Below are positions 27,450 to 37,092 of a stretch of 64,000 bases of DNA, piece after piece. Origin of the DNA: Phaeobacter porticola. Its GTDB lineage: Bacteria > Pseudomonadota > Alphaproteobacteria > Rhodobacterales > Rhodobacteraceae. Under the pieces are notes generated by a model. It had not been told where the DNA came from and searched no databases. It saw only the letters and a program-made list of their open reading frames with translations. Positions within the stretch are counted from its first letter, which is position 1; the number at the start of each line of letters is the position of its first letter. The DNA is taken from the NCBI RefSeq assembly GCF_001888185.1, contig NZ_CP016364.1, forward strand, positions 992,001-1,056,000, read 5' to 3'. Made by a program: the position numbers and the translations under genes.

Positions 27450-29387
27450 ATGTTTGATAAAATCCTGATTGCAAACCGCGGCGAAATCGCCTGCCGCGTT
27501 ATGGAAACCGCGCATGCCATGGGCCTGCGCACCGTGGCGGTCTATTCCGATGCCGATGCGACAGCAAAGCATGTGCAGATGGCAGATGAGGCGGTGCATA
27601 TCGGTGGACCAGCCCCTGCGGACAGCTATCTTCGCGGCGAAGAGATTATCCGCGTTGCGCTCAAGGTGGGCGCCAAGGCGATCCACCCCGGCTACGGGTT
27701 TCTCTCTGAAAACCCGGATTTTGTGGACGCGGTAGAGGCCGCAGGGCTGGTTTTTGTGGGGCCCTCAGCGGATGCCATCCGCAAAATGGGGTTGAAAGAC
27801 GCCGCCAAGGCGCTGATGCAGGAAGCAGGCGTGCCGGTGGTGCCAGGGTATCACGGCCGCAATCAAGACGCCGGTTTCCTAGCCGCAGAAGCAGATAAGA
27901 TCGGATATCCTGTATTGATCAAGGCCGTCGCCGGTGGTGGTGGCAAAGGTATGCGGCTGGTTGAAAAGCCGGCGGATTTTGCCGATGCACTGGCCAGCGC
28001 ACAAGGGGAGGCGACCACCGCCTTTGGCAACCCAGACGTGTTGATTGAGAAGTACATCCAGCAACCTCGCCATATCGAGGTTCAGGTTTTTGGCGATGGC
28101 AGCCAGGCTGTGCATCTCTTCGAACGGGACTGCTCGCTTCAGCGTCGCCACCAAAAGGTGATCGAAGAAGCTCCTGCGCCTGGCATGACCGAGGACATGC
28201 GTGCGGCCATGGGGTCCGCCGCAGTGCGCGCAGCCGAGGCGATTGGCTACAAGGGGGCAGGTACGGTTGAGTTCATCGTCGATGGATCCAAGGGCCTGCG
28301 CTCGGATGGGTTCTGGTTCATGGAGATGAATACCCGCCTCCAAGTTGAACACCCGGTCAGTGAACTGATCACCGGTATTGATCTGGTGGCATGGCAGCTG
28401 CGGGTGGCCGCAGGCGAAAGCCTACCCAAACAGCAGGGAGACCTGACGATCACGGGCCACGCGTTTGAGGCAAGGCTTTATGCTGAAGACGTGCCAAAAG
28501 GATTTCTACCGGCTACCGGCACGCTGTCCCATCTGTCCTTCCCTGCGGATTGCCGTGCGGATAGCGGTGTGCGCAGTGGTGACACCATCAGTCCCTGGTA
28601 CGATCCTATGATCGCCAAAGTCATTGTGCATGGCTCCACCCGCGCTGTGGCCCTGTCAAAACTGCTTCGCGCGCTGGAGCAGACCGAAGTTGCAGGCACG
28701 GTCACCAATCTGGCCTTTCTTGCCGCCTTGGCTGCACATGACGGATTTGGCAAGGGTGAGGTCGATACGGGCCTAATTGCGCGGGATCTGGATGCGCTGA
28801 CATCGGCGCCTGACGGTTCGGCTGAACAATGGATCGCCGCTGCCATGTGCGGGCTGAACCTGCACCAGCCAACGGCTGACAGCGGTTTCACCCTCTGGGC
28901 GCCCTTGCGCCATGCTGTGCAGCTCAGCCATGGTGAGGATCTTCTTGATATCTCAGTTGAGGTATTGAGCCCAAGTCTGCAACGCTGGCAACTTGGTGAT
29001 GTGCAGCATGAGGTGGCGCATGACGGGGCTATCTGGCGGCTGAACAGCCAACCGCTCCCAAATGTGGCGCGCGCCGGTGACAGGCTGACTGTCTTTGGTC
29101 GTCACAGCGTGGTGTTTGATCTGGTTGATCCTCTGGATCGTGCGGCATCGGCTGGTGGCGACACCAACGTGATCGAGGCCCCGATGCCGGGTCTGGTCAA
29201 GGCGGTTTTTGCCAAAGCGGGGGATGAGGTCAAAGAAGGTGACAGACTGGCTATCCTTGAGGCGATGAAAATGGAACACTCGCTCTTGGCGGCCCGCGAT
29301 GGCATCGTGGCCGAGGTGCTGGCTCAGGCCGGCGATCAGGTCGAAGCCGGGGCTGCACTTGTTCGCTTGGAAGAGCCGGACAGCTGA
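27450..29387 (+). CDS. mccA: Methylcrotonyl-CoA carboxylase, biotin carboxylase/BCCP (alpha) subunit
   Basis: A 645-residue subunit. The biotin carboxylase part (about 1-445) starts MFDKILIANRGEIACR and shows the ATP-grasp glycine-rich loop KAVAGGGGKGMR, the EMNTRLQVEHPVSE block and the FLPATGTL domain end. The C-terminal biotinyl domain carries EAMKMEHS with the biotin acceptor Lys607. The middle (450-570) is the BT linker that docks on MccB. The ATG at 27450 is chosen because the conserved fold starts there and AAAGGACC lies upstream. The biotin ligase BirA is encoded later in this window at 48443. Confidence 0.96.
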   Translation: MFDKILIANRGEIACRVMETAHAMGLRTVAVYSDADATAKHVQMADEAVHIGGPAPADSYLRGEEIIRVALKVGAKAIHPGYGFLSENPDFVDAVEAAGLVFVGPSADAIRKMGLKDAAKALMQEAGVPVVPGYHGRNQDAGFLAAEADKIGYPVLIKAVAGGGGKGMRLVEKPADFADALASAQGEATTAFGNPDVLIEKYIQQPRHIEVQVFGDGSQAVHLFERDCSLQRRHQKVIEEAPAPGMTEDMRAAMGSAAVRAAEAIGYKGAGTVEFIVDGSKGLRSDGFWFMEMNTRLQVEHPVSELITGIDLVAWQLRVAAGESLPKQQGDLTITGHAFEARLYAEDVPKGFLPATGTLSHLSFPADCRADSGVRSGDTISPWYDPMIAKVIVHGSTRAVALSKLLRALEQTEVAGTVTNLAFLAALAAHDGFGKGEVDTGLIARDLDALTSAPDGSAEQWIAAAMCGLNLHQPTADSGFTLWAPLRHAVQLSHGEDLLDISVEVLSPSLQRWQLGDVQHEVAHDGAIWRLNSQPLPNVARAGDRLTVFGRHSVVFDLVDPLDRAASAGGDTNVIEAPMPGLVKAVFAKAGDEVKEGDRLAILEAMKMEHSLLAARDGIVAEVLAQAGDQVEAGAALVRLEEPDS

Positions 29388-29394
29388 TCAAAAT

Positions 29395-29429
29395 GACTAC
29401 TGGCGGCGATATTGTTGCCGCCAGTAGTC
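29395..29429 (+). repeat. Perfect 13-bp hairpin between mccA and hmgL
   Basis: GACTACTGGCGGC (29395-29407) and GCCGCCAGTAGTC (29417-29429) are perfectly complementary with a 9-base loop GATATTGTT. It begins 7 bases past the mccA stop. CGGCCTGACG follows and no U-run is present, so it probably acts as an mRNA-processing or 3'-end-stabilising element, not a strong terminator. Confidence 0.7.
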
Positions 29430-29482
29430 CGGCCTGACGATGGCCTGTTGATGTGCCAGATTGACCTTGGGAGGGGTGTGCC

Positions 29483-30343
29483 ATGAGCGAGCGCGTAGAA
29501 ATTTTCGAAGTCGGCCCGCGGGACGGATTGCAGAATGAAAAGCGCGACATTCCCGTCGCAGAGAAAATTGCCCTGATTGACCGGCTGACAGACGCGGGGT
29601 TCCGCCGAATTGAGGTGGCGAGTTTTGTTTCCCCCAAATGGGTGCCACAAATGGCAGGTTCTGCCGAGGTGCTTGCGGGTATCAGCCGCAAAGGGGATGT
29701 CCGCTATGCAGCTTTGACTCCGAATATGCGGGGCTATGAAGATGCGTTGACTGCCAAGGCGGATGAAATCTCGGTCTTTGCTTCGGCGTCCGAGGGCTTC
29801 TCCAAAGCCAATATCAACGCCAGTGTTGCGGAATCAATCGAACGGTTTACCCCAATCATCGAGGCTGCGCGCCATATCGACTTGCCGGTAAGGGGCTATA
29901 TCTCCTGCGTAACCGAGTGCCCCTTTGATGGGCCGACGGATCCGGATGCGGTCGCAGCGCTGGCGGATCGGCTGTTCTCGATGGGCTGTTATGAAATTTC
30001 GCTGGGCGATACCATCGGGCAGGCCACACCCGATTCCATCGCCCGGATGCTGCTTGCGGTGCGTGAACGGGTACCGGTGAGTCGGCTGGCCGGTCATTAT
30101 CACGACACGGCTGGGCGGGCGATTGACAACATTGATGCGTCTTTGTCGCTGGGGGTCCGGGTCTTCGACGCGGCTGTTGGCGGGTTGGGGGGCTGTCCTT
30201 ATGCGCCGGGCGCTGCCGGTAATGTTGCCACCGAGGCGGTGCACGATCATCTTAGCCGCCTTGGATATGAGACCGGACTGAACGGTGATGTGCTACAAGA
30301 TGCAGCTGATATGGCACGGGCGATGCGCAGCGATGCGGGCTGA
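29483..30343 (+). CDS. mvaB: Hydroxymethylglutaryl-CoA lyase
   Basis: A 286-residue HMGL-like TIM-barrel enzyme that splits HMG-CoA into acetoacetate and acetyl-CoA, the last step of leucine breakdown. Catalytic features are EVGPRDGLQNE at about 8-18 (Arg and metal-binding Asp), ISLGDTIGQATP, GHYHDTAGRAIDN (His-x-His metal ligands) and the signature GGLGGCPYAPGAAGN whose Cys lies in the active-site loop. SD GGGAGG precedes the ATG at 29483. It lies between mccA and the hydratase gene in one operon. Also called hmgL or liuE. Confidence 0.95.
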   Translation: MSERVEIFEVGPRDGLQNEKRDIPVAEKIALIDRLTDAGFRRIEVASFVSPKWVPQMAGSAEVLAGISRKGDVRYAALTPNMRGYEDALTAKADEISVFASASEGFSKANINASVAESIERFTPIIEAARHIDLPVRGYISCVTECPFDGPTDPDAVAALADRLFSMGCYEISLGDTIGQATPDSIARMLLAVRERVPVSRLAGHYHDTAGRAIDNIDASLSLGVRVFDAAVGGLGGCPYAPGAAGNVATEAVHDHLSRLGYETGLNGDVLQDAADMARAMRSDAG

Positions 30344-30392
30344 CCCTGTCGCGCCGCAGATCCGATCCAACTGATACTTAGAAAGTACGACC

Positions 30393-31175
30393 ATGTATAA
30401 CACCATAACCCTGGCCACTGATGACCGGGGCGTCGCGACGCTGACACTGAACCGTCCAGAAAAGCACAATGCGATGTCCGGTGAGATGTTGCAGGAACTG
30501 AAAGCCGCCGCAGCCGCGCTGGCAAAGGATCGATCAGTTCGGGTTGTCGTCCTCACGGGTGCCGGCAAGAGTTTTTGTGCGGGTGGGGATCTGGGTTGGA
30601 TGCAGGCGCAAATGACTGCGGATGCCGAAACGCGTGGGCGCGAGGCGCGGGTGCTGGCCGAAATGCTGATGGCCATCAACACTCTGCCGCAGCCGGTTAT
30701 TGGCGCGATCCAGGGCAATGCGTTTGGCGGCGGTGTCGGCATGGCCTCTGTCTGTGACGTCGCGATTGGCGCGGATCATATCAAGATGGGCCTCACTGAA
30801 ACCCGGCTTGGCCTGATCCCCGCCACCATCGGCCCCTATGTTGTCGCCCGTATGGGCGAGGCGCGGGCGCGTCGTGTCTTCATGTCAGCGCGGCTCTTTG
30901 ATGCAGGCGAAGCTGTTGATCTGGGGATTCTCGCCAAAGCGGTTCCGGCGGCAAATCTGGCGGCTGCCGTAGAGGCAGAAGTGAGCCCCTATCTGAGCTG
31001 TGCGCCAGAAGCGGTGGGGGCTGCCAAGGCTCTGGTGCGCGATCTGGGGCCAAAAATAGATGACACTGTCATTGATCACACAATTTCTGCGTTGGTTGAG
31101 CGTTGGGAGGGCCGGGAGGCACCTGAGGGGATTGCAGCGTTTTTCGCAAAAGAAAAGCCCAGCTGGCAGCGCTAA
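30393..31175 (+). CDS. liuC: Enoyl-CoA hydratase family, probable 3-methylglutaconyl-CoA hydratase
   Basis: A 260-residue crotonase-fold protein. The CoA and oxyanion-hole segments are clear: LNRPEKHNAMSGEM near 19-32, TGAGKSFCAGGDLGWM near 55-70 and IQGNAFGGGVGMASVCDVAI near 108-127. Glutamate in LTETRLGLIPA suits hydratase activity. Neighbouring mccB, mccA and HMG-CoA lyase genes indicate the missing step, hydration of 3-methylglutaconyl-CoA to HMG-CoA. Specificity within the crotonase family is inferred from context. Last gene before the nuo promoter region; I see no clear terminator after it. Confidence 0.87.
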   Translation: MYNTITLATDDRGVATLTLNRPEKHNAMSGEMLQELKAAAAALAKDRSVRVVVLTGAGKSFCAGGDLGWMQAQMTADAETRGREARVLAEMLMAINTLPQPVIGAIQGNAFGGGVGMASVCDVAIGADHIKMGLTETRLGLIPATIGPYVVARMGEARARRVFMSARLFDAGEAVDLGILAKAVPAANLAAAVEAEVSPYLSCAPEAVGAAKALVRDLGPKIDDTVIDHTISALVERWEGREAPEGIAAFFAKEKPSWQR

Positions 31176-31319
31176 TACGGTCGAAAATGTCGGTTTTCTT
31201 TCACTGGGGCGTGTCTTTTGCGAGGCGCGCCTTATCCTATGAAAACAATAGGGTTTGCCTGTCGTGATGTCTATCTGCCGCGTCTGTTACATATCGTTTA
31301 TCCATTAACGATGCCTTGG

Positions 31320-31348
31320 TTGACGGTGGGGGGGGAGGGGAGTAGACA
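31320..31348 (+). promoter_or_regulatory. Candidate sigma-70 promoter of the nuo operon
   Basis: TTGACG (31320-31325) is a strong -35 match, and TAGACA (31343-31348) a fair -10 after exactly 17 bases. The spacer is GTGGGGGGGGAGGGGAG, with a G8 run at 31328-31335. A start near 31355 would give a leader of about 60 bases to nuoA. Farther upstream ATCGTT-N8-AACGAT (31293-31312) is a small inverted repeat that could bind a regulator. Confidence 0.4.
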
Positions 31349-31413
31349 CTGCCACAAGTCAACACGCCAATTGACGGCGCGCAGGAATCCGCGCGCACGG
31401 AAAGGAGCCACTC

Positions 31414-31779
31414 GTGGAAGAGATGTTGCGGGAATACCTCCCGATTCTGGTGTTTCTGGCCGTTGCGGCCGGGCTTGGAATTGTTCTTATTTTGGCGGCA
31501 GTTGTGCTGGCCGTCCGCAATCCGGACCCTGAGAAGGTCAGCGCCTACGAATGCGGTTTTAACGCATTTGATGACGCACGGATGAAGTTTGATGTCCGGT
31601 TTTACCTGGTTTCGATTCTGTTTATCATTTTCGATCTGGAAATTGCCTTCCTGTTTCCTTGGGCCGTCGGCTTCAAGGATATGAGCGATGCAGGTTTCTG
31701 GTCGATGATGGTGTTCTTAGCAGTGCTGACAATCGGTTTTGCCTATGAGTGGAAGAAAGGGGCCCTGGAATGGGAGTGA
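31414..31779 (+). CDS. nuoA: NADH-quinone oxidoreductase subunit A
   Basis: A 121-residue membrane subunit of complex I with three helices (about 8-30, 63-85, 93-113). The loop [21 protein letters not shown] near 34-55 carries the conserved Cys and acidic residues next to the quinone channel. The start is GTG at 31414 because AAAGGAG lies 6-7 bases upstream; the ATG three codons on is less well placed. First gene of the nuo operon, overlapping nuoB. Confidence 0.96.
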   Translation: MEEMLREYLPILVFLAVAAGLGIVLILAAVVLAVRNPDPEKVSAYECGFNAFDDARMKFDVRFYLVSILFIIFDLEIAFLFPWAVGFKDMSDAGFWSMMVFLAVLTIGFAYEWKKGALEWE

Positions 31780-32303
31780 TGACCGGAGCCAATACGGCTG
31801 GCGTGGACAAGGAAGTCGTCACCCAGGCCCTGAACGCAGAGCTGCAGGATAAAGGGTTTCTGCTGACATCTGCCGAAGATATCATCAACTGGGCGCGCAC
31901 CGGCTCGCTGCACTGGATGACCTTTGGTCTTGCCTGCTGCGCGGTTGAGATGATGCACACCTCTATGCCGCGCTACGATGCGGAACGTTTCGGCATCGCA
32001 CCACGTGCATCTCCACGTCAGTCGGATGTGATGATCGTTGCGGGTACACTGACCAACAAGATGGCGCCCGCTCTGCGCAAGGTCTATGACCAGATGCCTG
32101 AGCCGCGCTATGTGATCTCAATGGGATCCTGCGCCAATGGTGGCGGCTATTATCACTACAGCTATTCTGTGGTGCGTGGCTGTGACCGGGTTGTGCCGGT
32201 GGATGTCTACGTGCCTGGTTGCCCGCCCACGGCAGAGGCGCTGCTTTACGGTCTGATGCAGTTGCAGCGCAAAATCCGCCGCACCGGCACACTTGTGCGC
32301 TAA
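31770..32303 (+). CDS. nuoB: NADH-quinone oxidoreductase subunit B (cluster N2)
   Basis: A 177-residue peripheral-arm subunit that binds the terminal Fe-S cluster N2 next to quinone. The ligands are visible: the tandem Cys56-Cys57 ([10 protein letters not shown]), Cys121 ([10 protein letters not shown]) and Cys151 (VPGCPPTAE). The ATG at 31770 ([11 protein letters not shown]) fits an AAAGGGG SD nine bases upstream and overlaps nuoA by 10 bases; an ATG at 31779 overlapping the stop as TGATG is the alternative. Standard length for the family. Confidence 0.96.
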   Translation: MGVMTGANTAGVDKEVVTQALNAELQDKGFLLTSAEDIINWARTGSLHWMTFGLACCAVEMMHTSMPRYDAERFGIAPRASPRQSDVMIVAGTLTNKMAPALRKVYDQMPEPRYVISMGSCANGGGYYHYSYSVVRGCDRVVPVDVYVPGCPPTAEALLYGLMQLQRKIRRTGTLVR

Positions 32304-32327
32304 GTGGCTTTGGTTGGAGAGACAAAA

Positions 32328-32933
32328 ATGACTGAAGCCCTGAACGAACTCGGCACTCAGATTGCTGCAAAGCGCCCCGACTGTGTTATTGGTTGGGATG
32401 TCACCTTTGGTGAGCTTAACGTCGATGTGGCCCCGGCAAACGTTGCTGGGTTTGTTGAGTTTCTGAAAGCGGATGCGACTTGCAAGTTCTCATCTCTGGT
32501 GGATATCACAGCGGTGGACTATCCGGATCGCCCAAAGCGCTTCGACGTGGTCTACCACTTCCTGTCGATGTATCAGAACCACCGGATCCGCCTGCGCGTG
32601 TCGATCCGCGAAGATGAAATGCTGCCGTCAATCGTTGCGATCCATCCGTCGGCAAACTGGTTTGAGCGGGAGGTGTTTGACATGTTCGGCATCCTGTTCA
32701 CCGGTCACCCTGATTTGCGCCGGATCCTCACCGACTATGGCTTTCGCGGTCATCCGTTGCGCAAGGACTTCCCAACCACCGGTTACACAGAGGTTCGCTA
32801 CGACGAGGCGCAAAAGCGCGTTGTCTACGAACCGGTTAATCTGGTGCAGGAATATCGCCAGTTTGACTTTATGAGCCCGTGGGAAGGTGCCGAATACATC
32901 CTGCCCGGAGACGAGAAAGAGGGGGCGAAGTAA
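32328..32933 (+). CDS. nuoC: NADH-quinone oxidoreductase subunit C
   Basis: A 201-residue NuoC (30-kDa subunit) of the hydrophilic arm. The signature is complete: [19 protein letters not shown] near 110-128 and [23 protein letters not shown] near 130-152. The ATG at 32328 follows GGAGAGA. It is separate from NuoD, unlike the NuoCD fusion of enterobacteria. Its TAA shares an A with the ATG of the following small gene. Confidence 0.95.
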   Translation: MTEALNELGTQIAAKRPDCVIGWDVTFGELNVDVAPANVAGFVEFLKADATCKFSSLVDITAVDYPDRPKRFDVVYHFLSMYQNHRIRLRVSIREDEMLPSIVAIHPSANWFEREVFDMFGILFTGHPDLRRILTDYGFRGHPLRKDFPTTGYTEVRYDEAQKRVVYEPVNLVQEYRQFDFMSPWEGAEYILPGDEKEGAK

Positions 32934-33088
32934 TGTGGTACGACGCTTTTTCCGAGGTCGGCGCGCTGCTCTTGGGTTGCGCTGCAATGTTGGCTTCAGT
33001 GAATACCCATTTAAAAAAAAATCTTCTGGTGACCAAATTGGTCATTAACAGAGAAGGCGAATTCGCTATGTCTGGAGGTCACGCATAA
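32933..33088 (+). CDS. Small nuo-operon peptide (51 residues) between nuoC and nuoD
   Basis: A 51-residue protein starting [20 protein letters not shown], with one possible short membrane helix (about 8-24) and a basic second half ([11 protein letters not shown]). It is joined to nuoC and to nuoD by TAATG overlaps at both ends, with GAGGGGGCG as SD. Its last codons (SGGHA) contain the GGAGGT SD of nuoD, so it may work as a leader that couples nuoD translation. A run of nine A (about 33013-33021) lies at codons 27-30; both other frames stop soon after it. Comparable unidentified reading frames are known in Rhodobacter and Paracoccus nuo operons. Function unknown. Confidence 0.65.
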   Translation: MWYDAFSEVGALLLGCAAMLASVNTHLKKNLLVTKLVINREGEFAMSGGHA

Positions 33089-34299
33089 TGGACGGCTCCA
33101 AAATGGATGACGCCCTGACCGGCGAACAGAAGATCCGTAACTTCAACATCAACTTCGGCCCGCAACACCCTGCGGCGCACGGCGTTCTGCGTCTGGTGCT
33201 GGAGCTGGATGGCGAAATCGTTGAGCGTTGCGATCCGCACATCGGCCTGTTGCACCGCGGCACCGAAAAGCTGATGGAGAGCCGGACGTATCTGCAGAAC
33301 CTGCCGTATTTCGACCGCCTCGACTATGTGGCGCCGATGAACCAGGAACATGCCTGGTGTCTGGCCATCGAAAAGCTGACCGGCGTGGAAGTGCCGCGTC
33401 GTGCCTCGTTGATCCGTGTGCTCTATTCCGAGATTGGCCGTATCCTCAATCACCTGCTGAACGTGACGACGCAGGCGATGGATGTGGGCGCGCTGACCCC
33501 GCCGCTCTGGGGCTTTGAAGAGCGCGAAAAGCTGATGATTTTCTACGAGCGGGCCTGTGGTGCGCGCTTGCACGCGGCCTATTTCCGCCCCGGCGGGGTT
33601 CATCAGGACCTGCCGGACGCGCTGATCGACGATATTGAGGCATGGACGCACACCTTCCCGGCGGTGATGGATGACATCGACGGGTTGCTGACCGAAAACC
33701 GAATTTTCAAGCAGCGTAATGCGGATATCGGTGTCGTGACTGAGGAAGATATCCTCAACTACGGTTTCTCCGGCGTCATGGTGCGCGGATCTGGTCTGGC
33801 ATGGGATCTGCGTCGTTCGCAGCCCTATGAGTGCTATGATGAATTCGACTTCCAAATCCCGGTCGGCAAGAACGGCGACTGCTATGATCGCTATCTCGTC
33901 CGTATGGAAGAGATGCGCCAGTCGCTGTCAATAATCCGTCAGTGTATCGGCAAGCTGCGCGAAACGCCCGGCGATATTCTGGCCCGTGGCAAACTGACCC
34001 CGCCCAACCGTCGCGATATGAAAACCTCAATGGAGAGCCTGATCCACCACTTCAAGCTCTATACCGAAGGCTTCCACGTCCCCGGTGGCGAAGTCTATGC
34101 AGCGGTTGAGGCCCCGAAGGGGGAGTTTGGCGTCTATCTGGTCGCAGATGGCACCAACAAACCCTATCGCGCCAAGCTGCGCGCGCCCGGCTTCCTGCAT
34201 TTGCAGGCCATGGATTATGTGGCCAAGGGCCACCAACTCGCCGACGTCGCTGCCATTATCGGCACCATGGACGTCGTATTTGGAGAGATTGACCGCTAA
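33088..34299 (+). CDS. nuoD: NADH-quinone oxidoreductase subunit D
   Basis: A 403-residue NuoD (49-kDa) subunit that forms the quinone site with NuoB. The N-terminal block [20 protein letters not shown] near 19-38 includes the quinone-binding His in [25 protein letters not shown] follows, and the C-terminal DVVFGEIDR end is canonical. SD GGAGGT lies 8 bases before the ATG. Overlaps the preceding peptide gene and the following nuoE by one base each. Confidence 0.97.
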   Translation: MDGSKMDDALTGEQKIRNFNINFGPQHPAAHGVLRLVLELDGEIVERCDPHIGLLHRGTEKLMESRTYLQNLPYFDRLDYVAPMNQEHAWCLAIEKLTGVEVPRRASLIRVLYSEIGRILNHLLNVTTQAMDVGALTPPLWGFEEREKLMIFYERACGARLHAAYFRPGGVHQDLPDALIDDIEAWTHTFPAVMDDIDGLLTENRIFKQRNADIGVVTEEDILNYGFSGVMVRGSGLAWDLRRSQPYECYDEFDFQIPVGKNGDCYDRYLVRMEEMRQSLSIIRQCIGKLRETPGDILARGKLTPPNRRDMKTSMESLIHHFKLYTEGFHVPGGEVYAAVEAPKGEFGVYLVADGTNKPYRAKLRAPGFLHLQAMDYVAKGHQLADVAAIIGTMDVVFGEIDR

Positions 34300-35492
34300 T
34301 GCTTCGTCGTCTGCATTCCGAACAACCTGATAGCTTTGCCTTCACGTCTGAAAACCAGACATGGGCCGAGGCGCAGATCACAAAATTCCCCGAAGGCCGT
34401 CAGGCTAGCGCGATCATTCCGCTGCTGTGGCGTGCGCAGGAGCAGGAAGGCTGGCTGAGCAAGCCTGCAATTGAATATGTCGCGGACATGCTGGGCATGG
34501 CCTATATCCGCGCACTTGAAGTGGCGTCTTTCTACTTCATGTTCCAGCTGCAACCGACTGGTTCGATCGCGCATGTCCAGATTTGCGGCACAACGTCCTG
34601 CATGATTTGCGGTGCAGAGGATCTGATCGCCGTCTGTCAGGATAAGATCGCGAACAAGCCATTCACCCTGTCCGCAGATGGTAAGTTCACTTGGGAAGAG
34701 GTCGAGTGCCTTGGTGCTTGCACCAACGCGCCCATGGCTCAGATCGGCAAGGATTATTACGAAGACCTGACCGCTGAAGGCTTTGCCAAGCTGCTCGATG
34801 ATCTGGCCGCCGGTCAGGTGCCGCTGCCGGGTCCGCAGAACGGGCGCTACGCGGCTGAACCAAAGTCGGGTCTGACCTCGCTGACGGAATATGAAAGTGG
34901 CAAGGCGCAGTATAACGCGTCTGTGCAGCTGGCCGCCGACATTGGTGATAGTGTTAAGCGCATTCAAGGCACCGAAGTGCCGCTGCTGGCACCCTGGATC
35001 GGCAAGGATGGCAAAGTTGCCGGTCGCGATAGCGCCGACACACCGCCACCTGCGCCTAAAACGCCTTTGCCAGCCGTCAAACAGGCAGAGGTCGCAAAGG
35101 CCAAAAGCGAGACTCCTAAGAAGGCCACGCCAAAGAAAGCCGCCGTGAGCGAGCCCGCCTCTCCCGAGGGAGCTGCTGCAAAGACGGGCGCCGAGGTTGA
35201 AGAAAAGCCTGAGACCCTGACCGTCGCTCGCGATGGCAAGGCAGATGATCTGAAGATGCTGAAAGGTGTCGGTCCCAAGCTGGAGCAGACCCTGAACGAG
35301 CTGGGCTTCTTCCACTTCGACCAAATCGCCGCCTGGACAGACGAGCAGATCACCTGGGTCGACAGCCGGTTGAAATTCAAGGGACGCATTGTCCGCGATG
35401 GCTGGATCGAACAGTCCCGGCAGCTCGCGGCAGGTGAGGAAACGGACTTCGCCAAGAAGGCCAAGGCCGACGATCGCTACAAAGACGACTGA
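34299..35492 (+). CDS. nuoE: NADH-quinone oxidoreductase subunit E with long C-terminal extension
   Basis: A 397-residue protein, about twice the usual NuoE length. Residues 1-180 are a normal 24-kDa subunit with the 2Fe-2S cluster N1a ligands Cys96, Cys101, Cys137 and Cys141. After that come an unclassified segment (about 185-240), a Lys/Ala/Pro-rich linker (about 244-305), and a C-terminal domain at 315-397 with a helix-hairpin-helix-like motif ([19 protein letters not shown], 318-336) and a Lys-rich end. Long NuoE is known from related Rhodobacterales; the role of the tail is not. The cluster is intact, so electron transfer should be normal. Confidence 0.93.
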   Translation: MLRRLHSEQPDSFAFTSENQTWAEAQITKFPEGRQASAIIPLLWRAQEQEGWLSKPAIEYVADMLGMAYIRALEVASFYFMFQLQPTGSIAHVQICGTTSCMICGAEDLIAVCQDKIANKPFTLSADGKFTWEEVECLGACTNAPMAQIGKDYYEDLTAEGFAKLLDDLAAGQVPLPGPQNGRYAAEPKSGLTSLTEYESGKAQYNASVQLAADIGDSVKRIQGTEVPLLAPWIGKDGKVAGRDSADTPPPAPKTPLPAVKQAEVAKAKSETPKKATPKKAAVSEPASPEGAAAKTGAEVEEKPETLTVARDGKADDLKMLKGVGPKLEQTLNELGFFHFDQIAAWTDEQITWVDSRLKFKGRIVRDGWIEQSRQLAAGEETDFAKKAKADDRYKDD

Positions 35493-35544
35493 AACAAGAT
35501 AATCGCCGCTGCCCATCGGGGCAGGGGCCAAAATTCAGGACCAT

Positions 35545-35772
35545 ATGAGCGTAGAACACGACAAAGCACTGGCAGCAAAGGGGCGGCACATCGCGTTGGT
35601 GATTGCCGCAACCATGCTTGGTTGGCTGGCGATGTCACTGTTCATCGGCCCCGCACTGGGGCTCGCCGGACGCTACGCTCTGCTGTTTGATTTTGCAGCC
35701 CTTGCAGGCTTCATCTATGCAGCGGTCAACATTTTTCAACTCTGGCGGATGCGCCAGGACAGCCAAAGGTAG
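35545..35772 (+). CDS. Small two-helix membrane protein in the nuo operon (DUF5337-like)
   Basis: A 75-residue protein with a polar start (MSVEHDKALAAKGRH), two predicted membrane helices (about 16-37 and 44-64) and a basic tail (RMRQDSQR). It stands alone between nuoE and nuoF, 52 bases after nuoE and 6 before nuoF. From memory it resembles DUF5337 of Rhodobacterales nuo operons, but I could not check. Possible assembly or membrane-anchoring partner of complex I, by context only. Confidence 0.75.
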   Translation: MSVEHDKALAAKGRHIALVIAATMLGWLAMSLFIGPALGLAGRYALLFDFAALAGFIYAAVNIFQLWRMRQDSQR

Positions 35773-35778
35773 GCAGAC

Positions 35779-37077
35779 ATGCTGAAGGACCAGGACCGGA
35801 TCTTTACCAACCTTTACGGGATGCATGAGCGCACATTGGCAGGCGCAAAACAGCGGGGCCATTGGGATGGTACTGCGGGCATCATCGAAAAAGGGCGGGA
35901 CTGGATCATCCAGAACATGAAGGATTCCGGCCTGCGCGGACGCGGTGGTGCGGGCTTCCCGACCGGCCTGAAATGGTCCTTTATGCCCAAGGAAAGCGAC
36001 GGCCGCCCCTCCTATCTGGTCATCAACGCCGATGAATCGGAACCGGGCACCTGTAAAGACCGCGAGATCATGCGCCATGATCCGCACACGCTGATCGAGG
36101 GCGCGCTGATCGCGTCCTTCGCGATGAATGCGCATACCTGCTACATCTACCTGCGCGGCGAATACATCCGTGAGCGCGAGGCGCTGCAGGCCGCGATTGA
36201 CGAATGCTATGACCAGGGTCTGCTGGGTCGCAATGCAGCCGGATCCGGCTGGGACTTTGACGTCTTTCTGCATCATGGTGCAGGGGCTTATATTTGCGGC
36301 GAAGAAACTGCCCTGATTGAAAGCCTTGAGGGCAAGAAGGGCATGCCACGTATGAAGCCGCCGTTCCCGGCGGGCGCCGGTCTTTATGGCTGCCCGACCA
36401 CGGTGAACAACGTGGAATCCATTGCCGTGGTGCCGACCATTCTGCGCCGTGGCCCGGATTGGTTTGCAGGCTTTGGCCGTCAGAACAACGCAGGCACCAA
36501 GCTGTTTGCGATCTCCGGTCACGTCAACAACCCCTGTGTGGTTGAAGAGGCAATGTCGATCTCCTTTGAGGAGCTGATCGAGAAGCATTGCGGCGGCATT
36601 CGGGGCGGTTGGGACAACCTTCTGGCGGTCATTCCCGGTGGATCGTCTGTTCCTTGTGTGCGCGGTGAAAAGATGAAAGACGCCATCATGGACTTTGACT
36701 ATCTGCGCGGCGAACTGGGCTCCGGCCTTGGCACCGCAGCGGTCATCGTGATGGACAAACAGACCGACATCATCAAAGCGATCTGGCGCCTGTCCAAGTT
36801 CTACAAGCACGAAAGCTGTGGCCAGTGCACACCCTGCCGTGAAGGCACTGGCTGGATGATGCGCGTGATGGATCGTCTGGTGAAAGGTGAGGCAGAACTG
36901 GAAGAGATCGACATGCTGTGGGACGTGACCAAGCAGGTTGAAGGCCACACAATTTGCGCATTGGGTGATGCGGCGGCCTGGCCGATCCAGGGCCTGATCC
37001 GCAACTTCCGTGAAGAGATCGAAGACCGTATAAAAGCACAGAAAACCGGGCGCTTGGGCGCTATGGCAGCGGAATAA
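35779..37077 (+). CDS. nuoF: NADH-quinone oxidoreductase subunit F (NADH/FMN site)
   Basis: A 432-residue 51-kDa subunit that binds NADH, FMN and cluster N3. [10 protein letters not shown] at 54-63 is the NADH-binding loop; [17 protein letters not shown] is the FMN region; the N3 ligands are Cys347, Cys350 and Cys353 ([12 protein letters not shown]) with Cys393 (TICALGD). Full length. Starts 6 bases after the small membrane protein gene. Confidence 0.97.
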   Translation: MLKDQDRIFTNLYGMHERTLAGAKQRGHWDGTAGIIEKGRDWIIQNMKDSGLRGRGGAGFPTGLKWSFMPKESDGRPSYLVINADESEPGTCKDREIMRHDPHTLIEGALIASFAMNAHTCYIYLRGEYIREREALQAAIDECYDQGLLGRNAAGSGWDFDVFLHHGAGAYICGEETALIESLEGKKGMPRMKPPFPAGAGLYGCPTTVNNVESIAVVPTILRRGPDWFAGFGRQNNAGTKLFAISGHVNNPCVVEEAMSISFEELIEKHCGGIRGGWDNLLAVIPGGSSVPCVRGEKMKDAIMDFDYLRGELGSGLGTAAVIVMDKQTDIIKAIWRLSKFYKHESCGQCTPCREGTGWMMRVMDRLVKGEAELEEIDMLWDVTKQVEGHTICALGDAAAWPIQGLIRNFREEIEDRIKAQKTGRLGAMAAE

Positions 37078-37092
37078 GGCAGGGGATAGCGG

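Noticed and set aside
33013-33021. A9 run read as a sequencing frameshift in the small nuo gene
   Set aside because: The annotated frame continues to a TAATG junction with nuoD, whereas the other two frames stop within about a dozen codons, so the given sequence is the coherent one.
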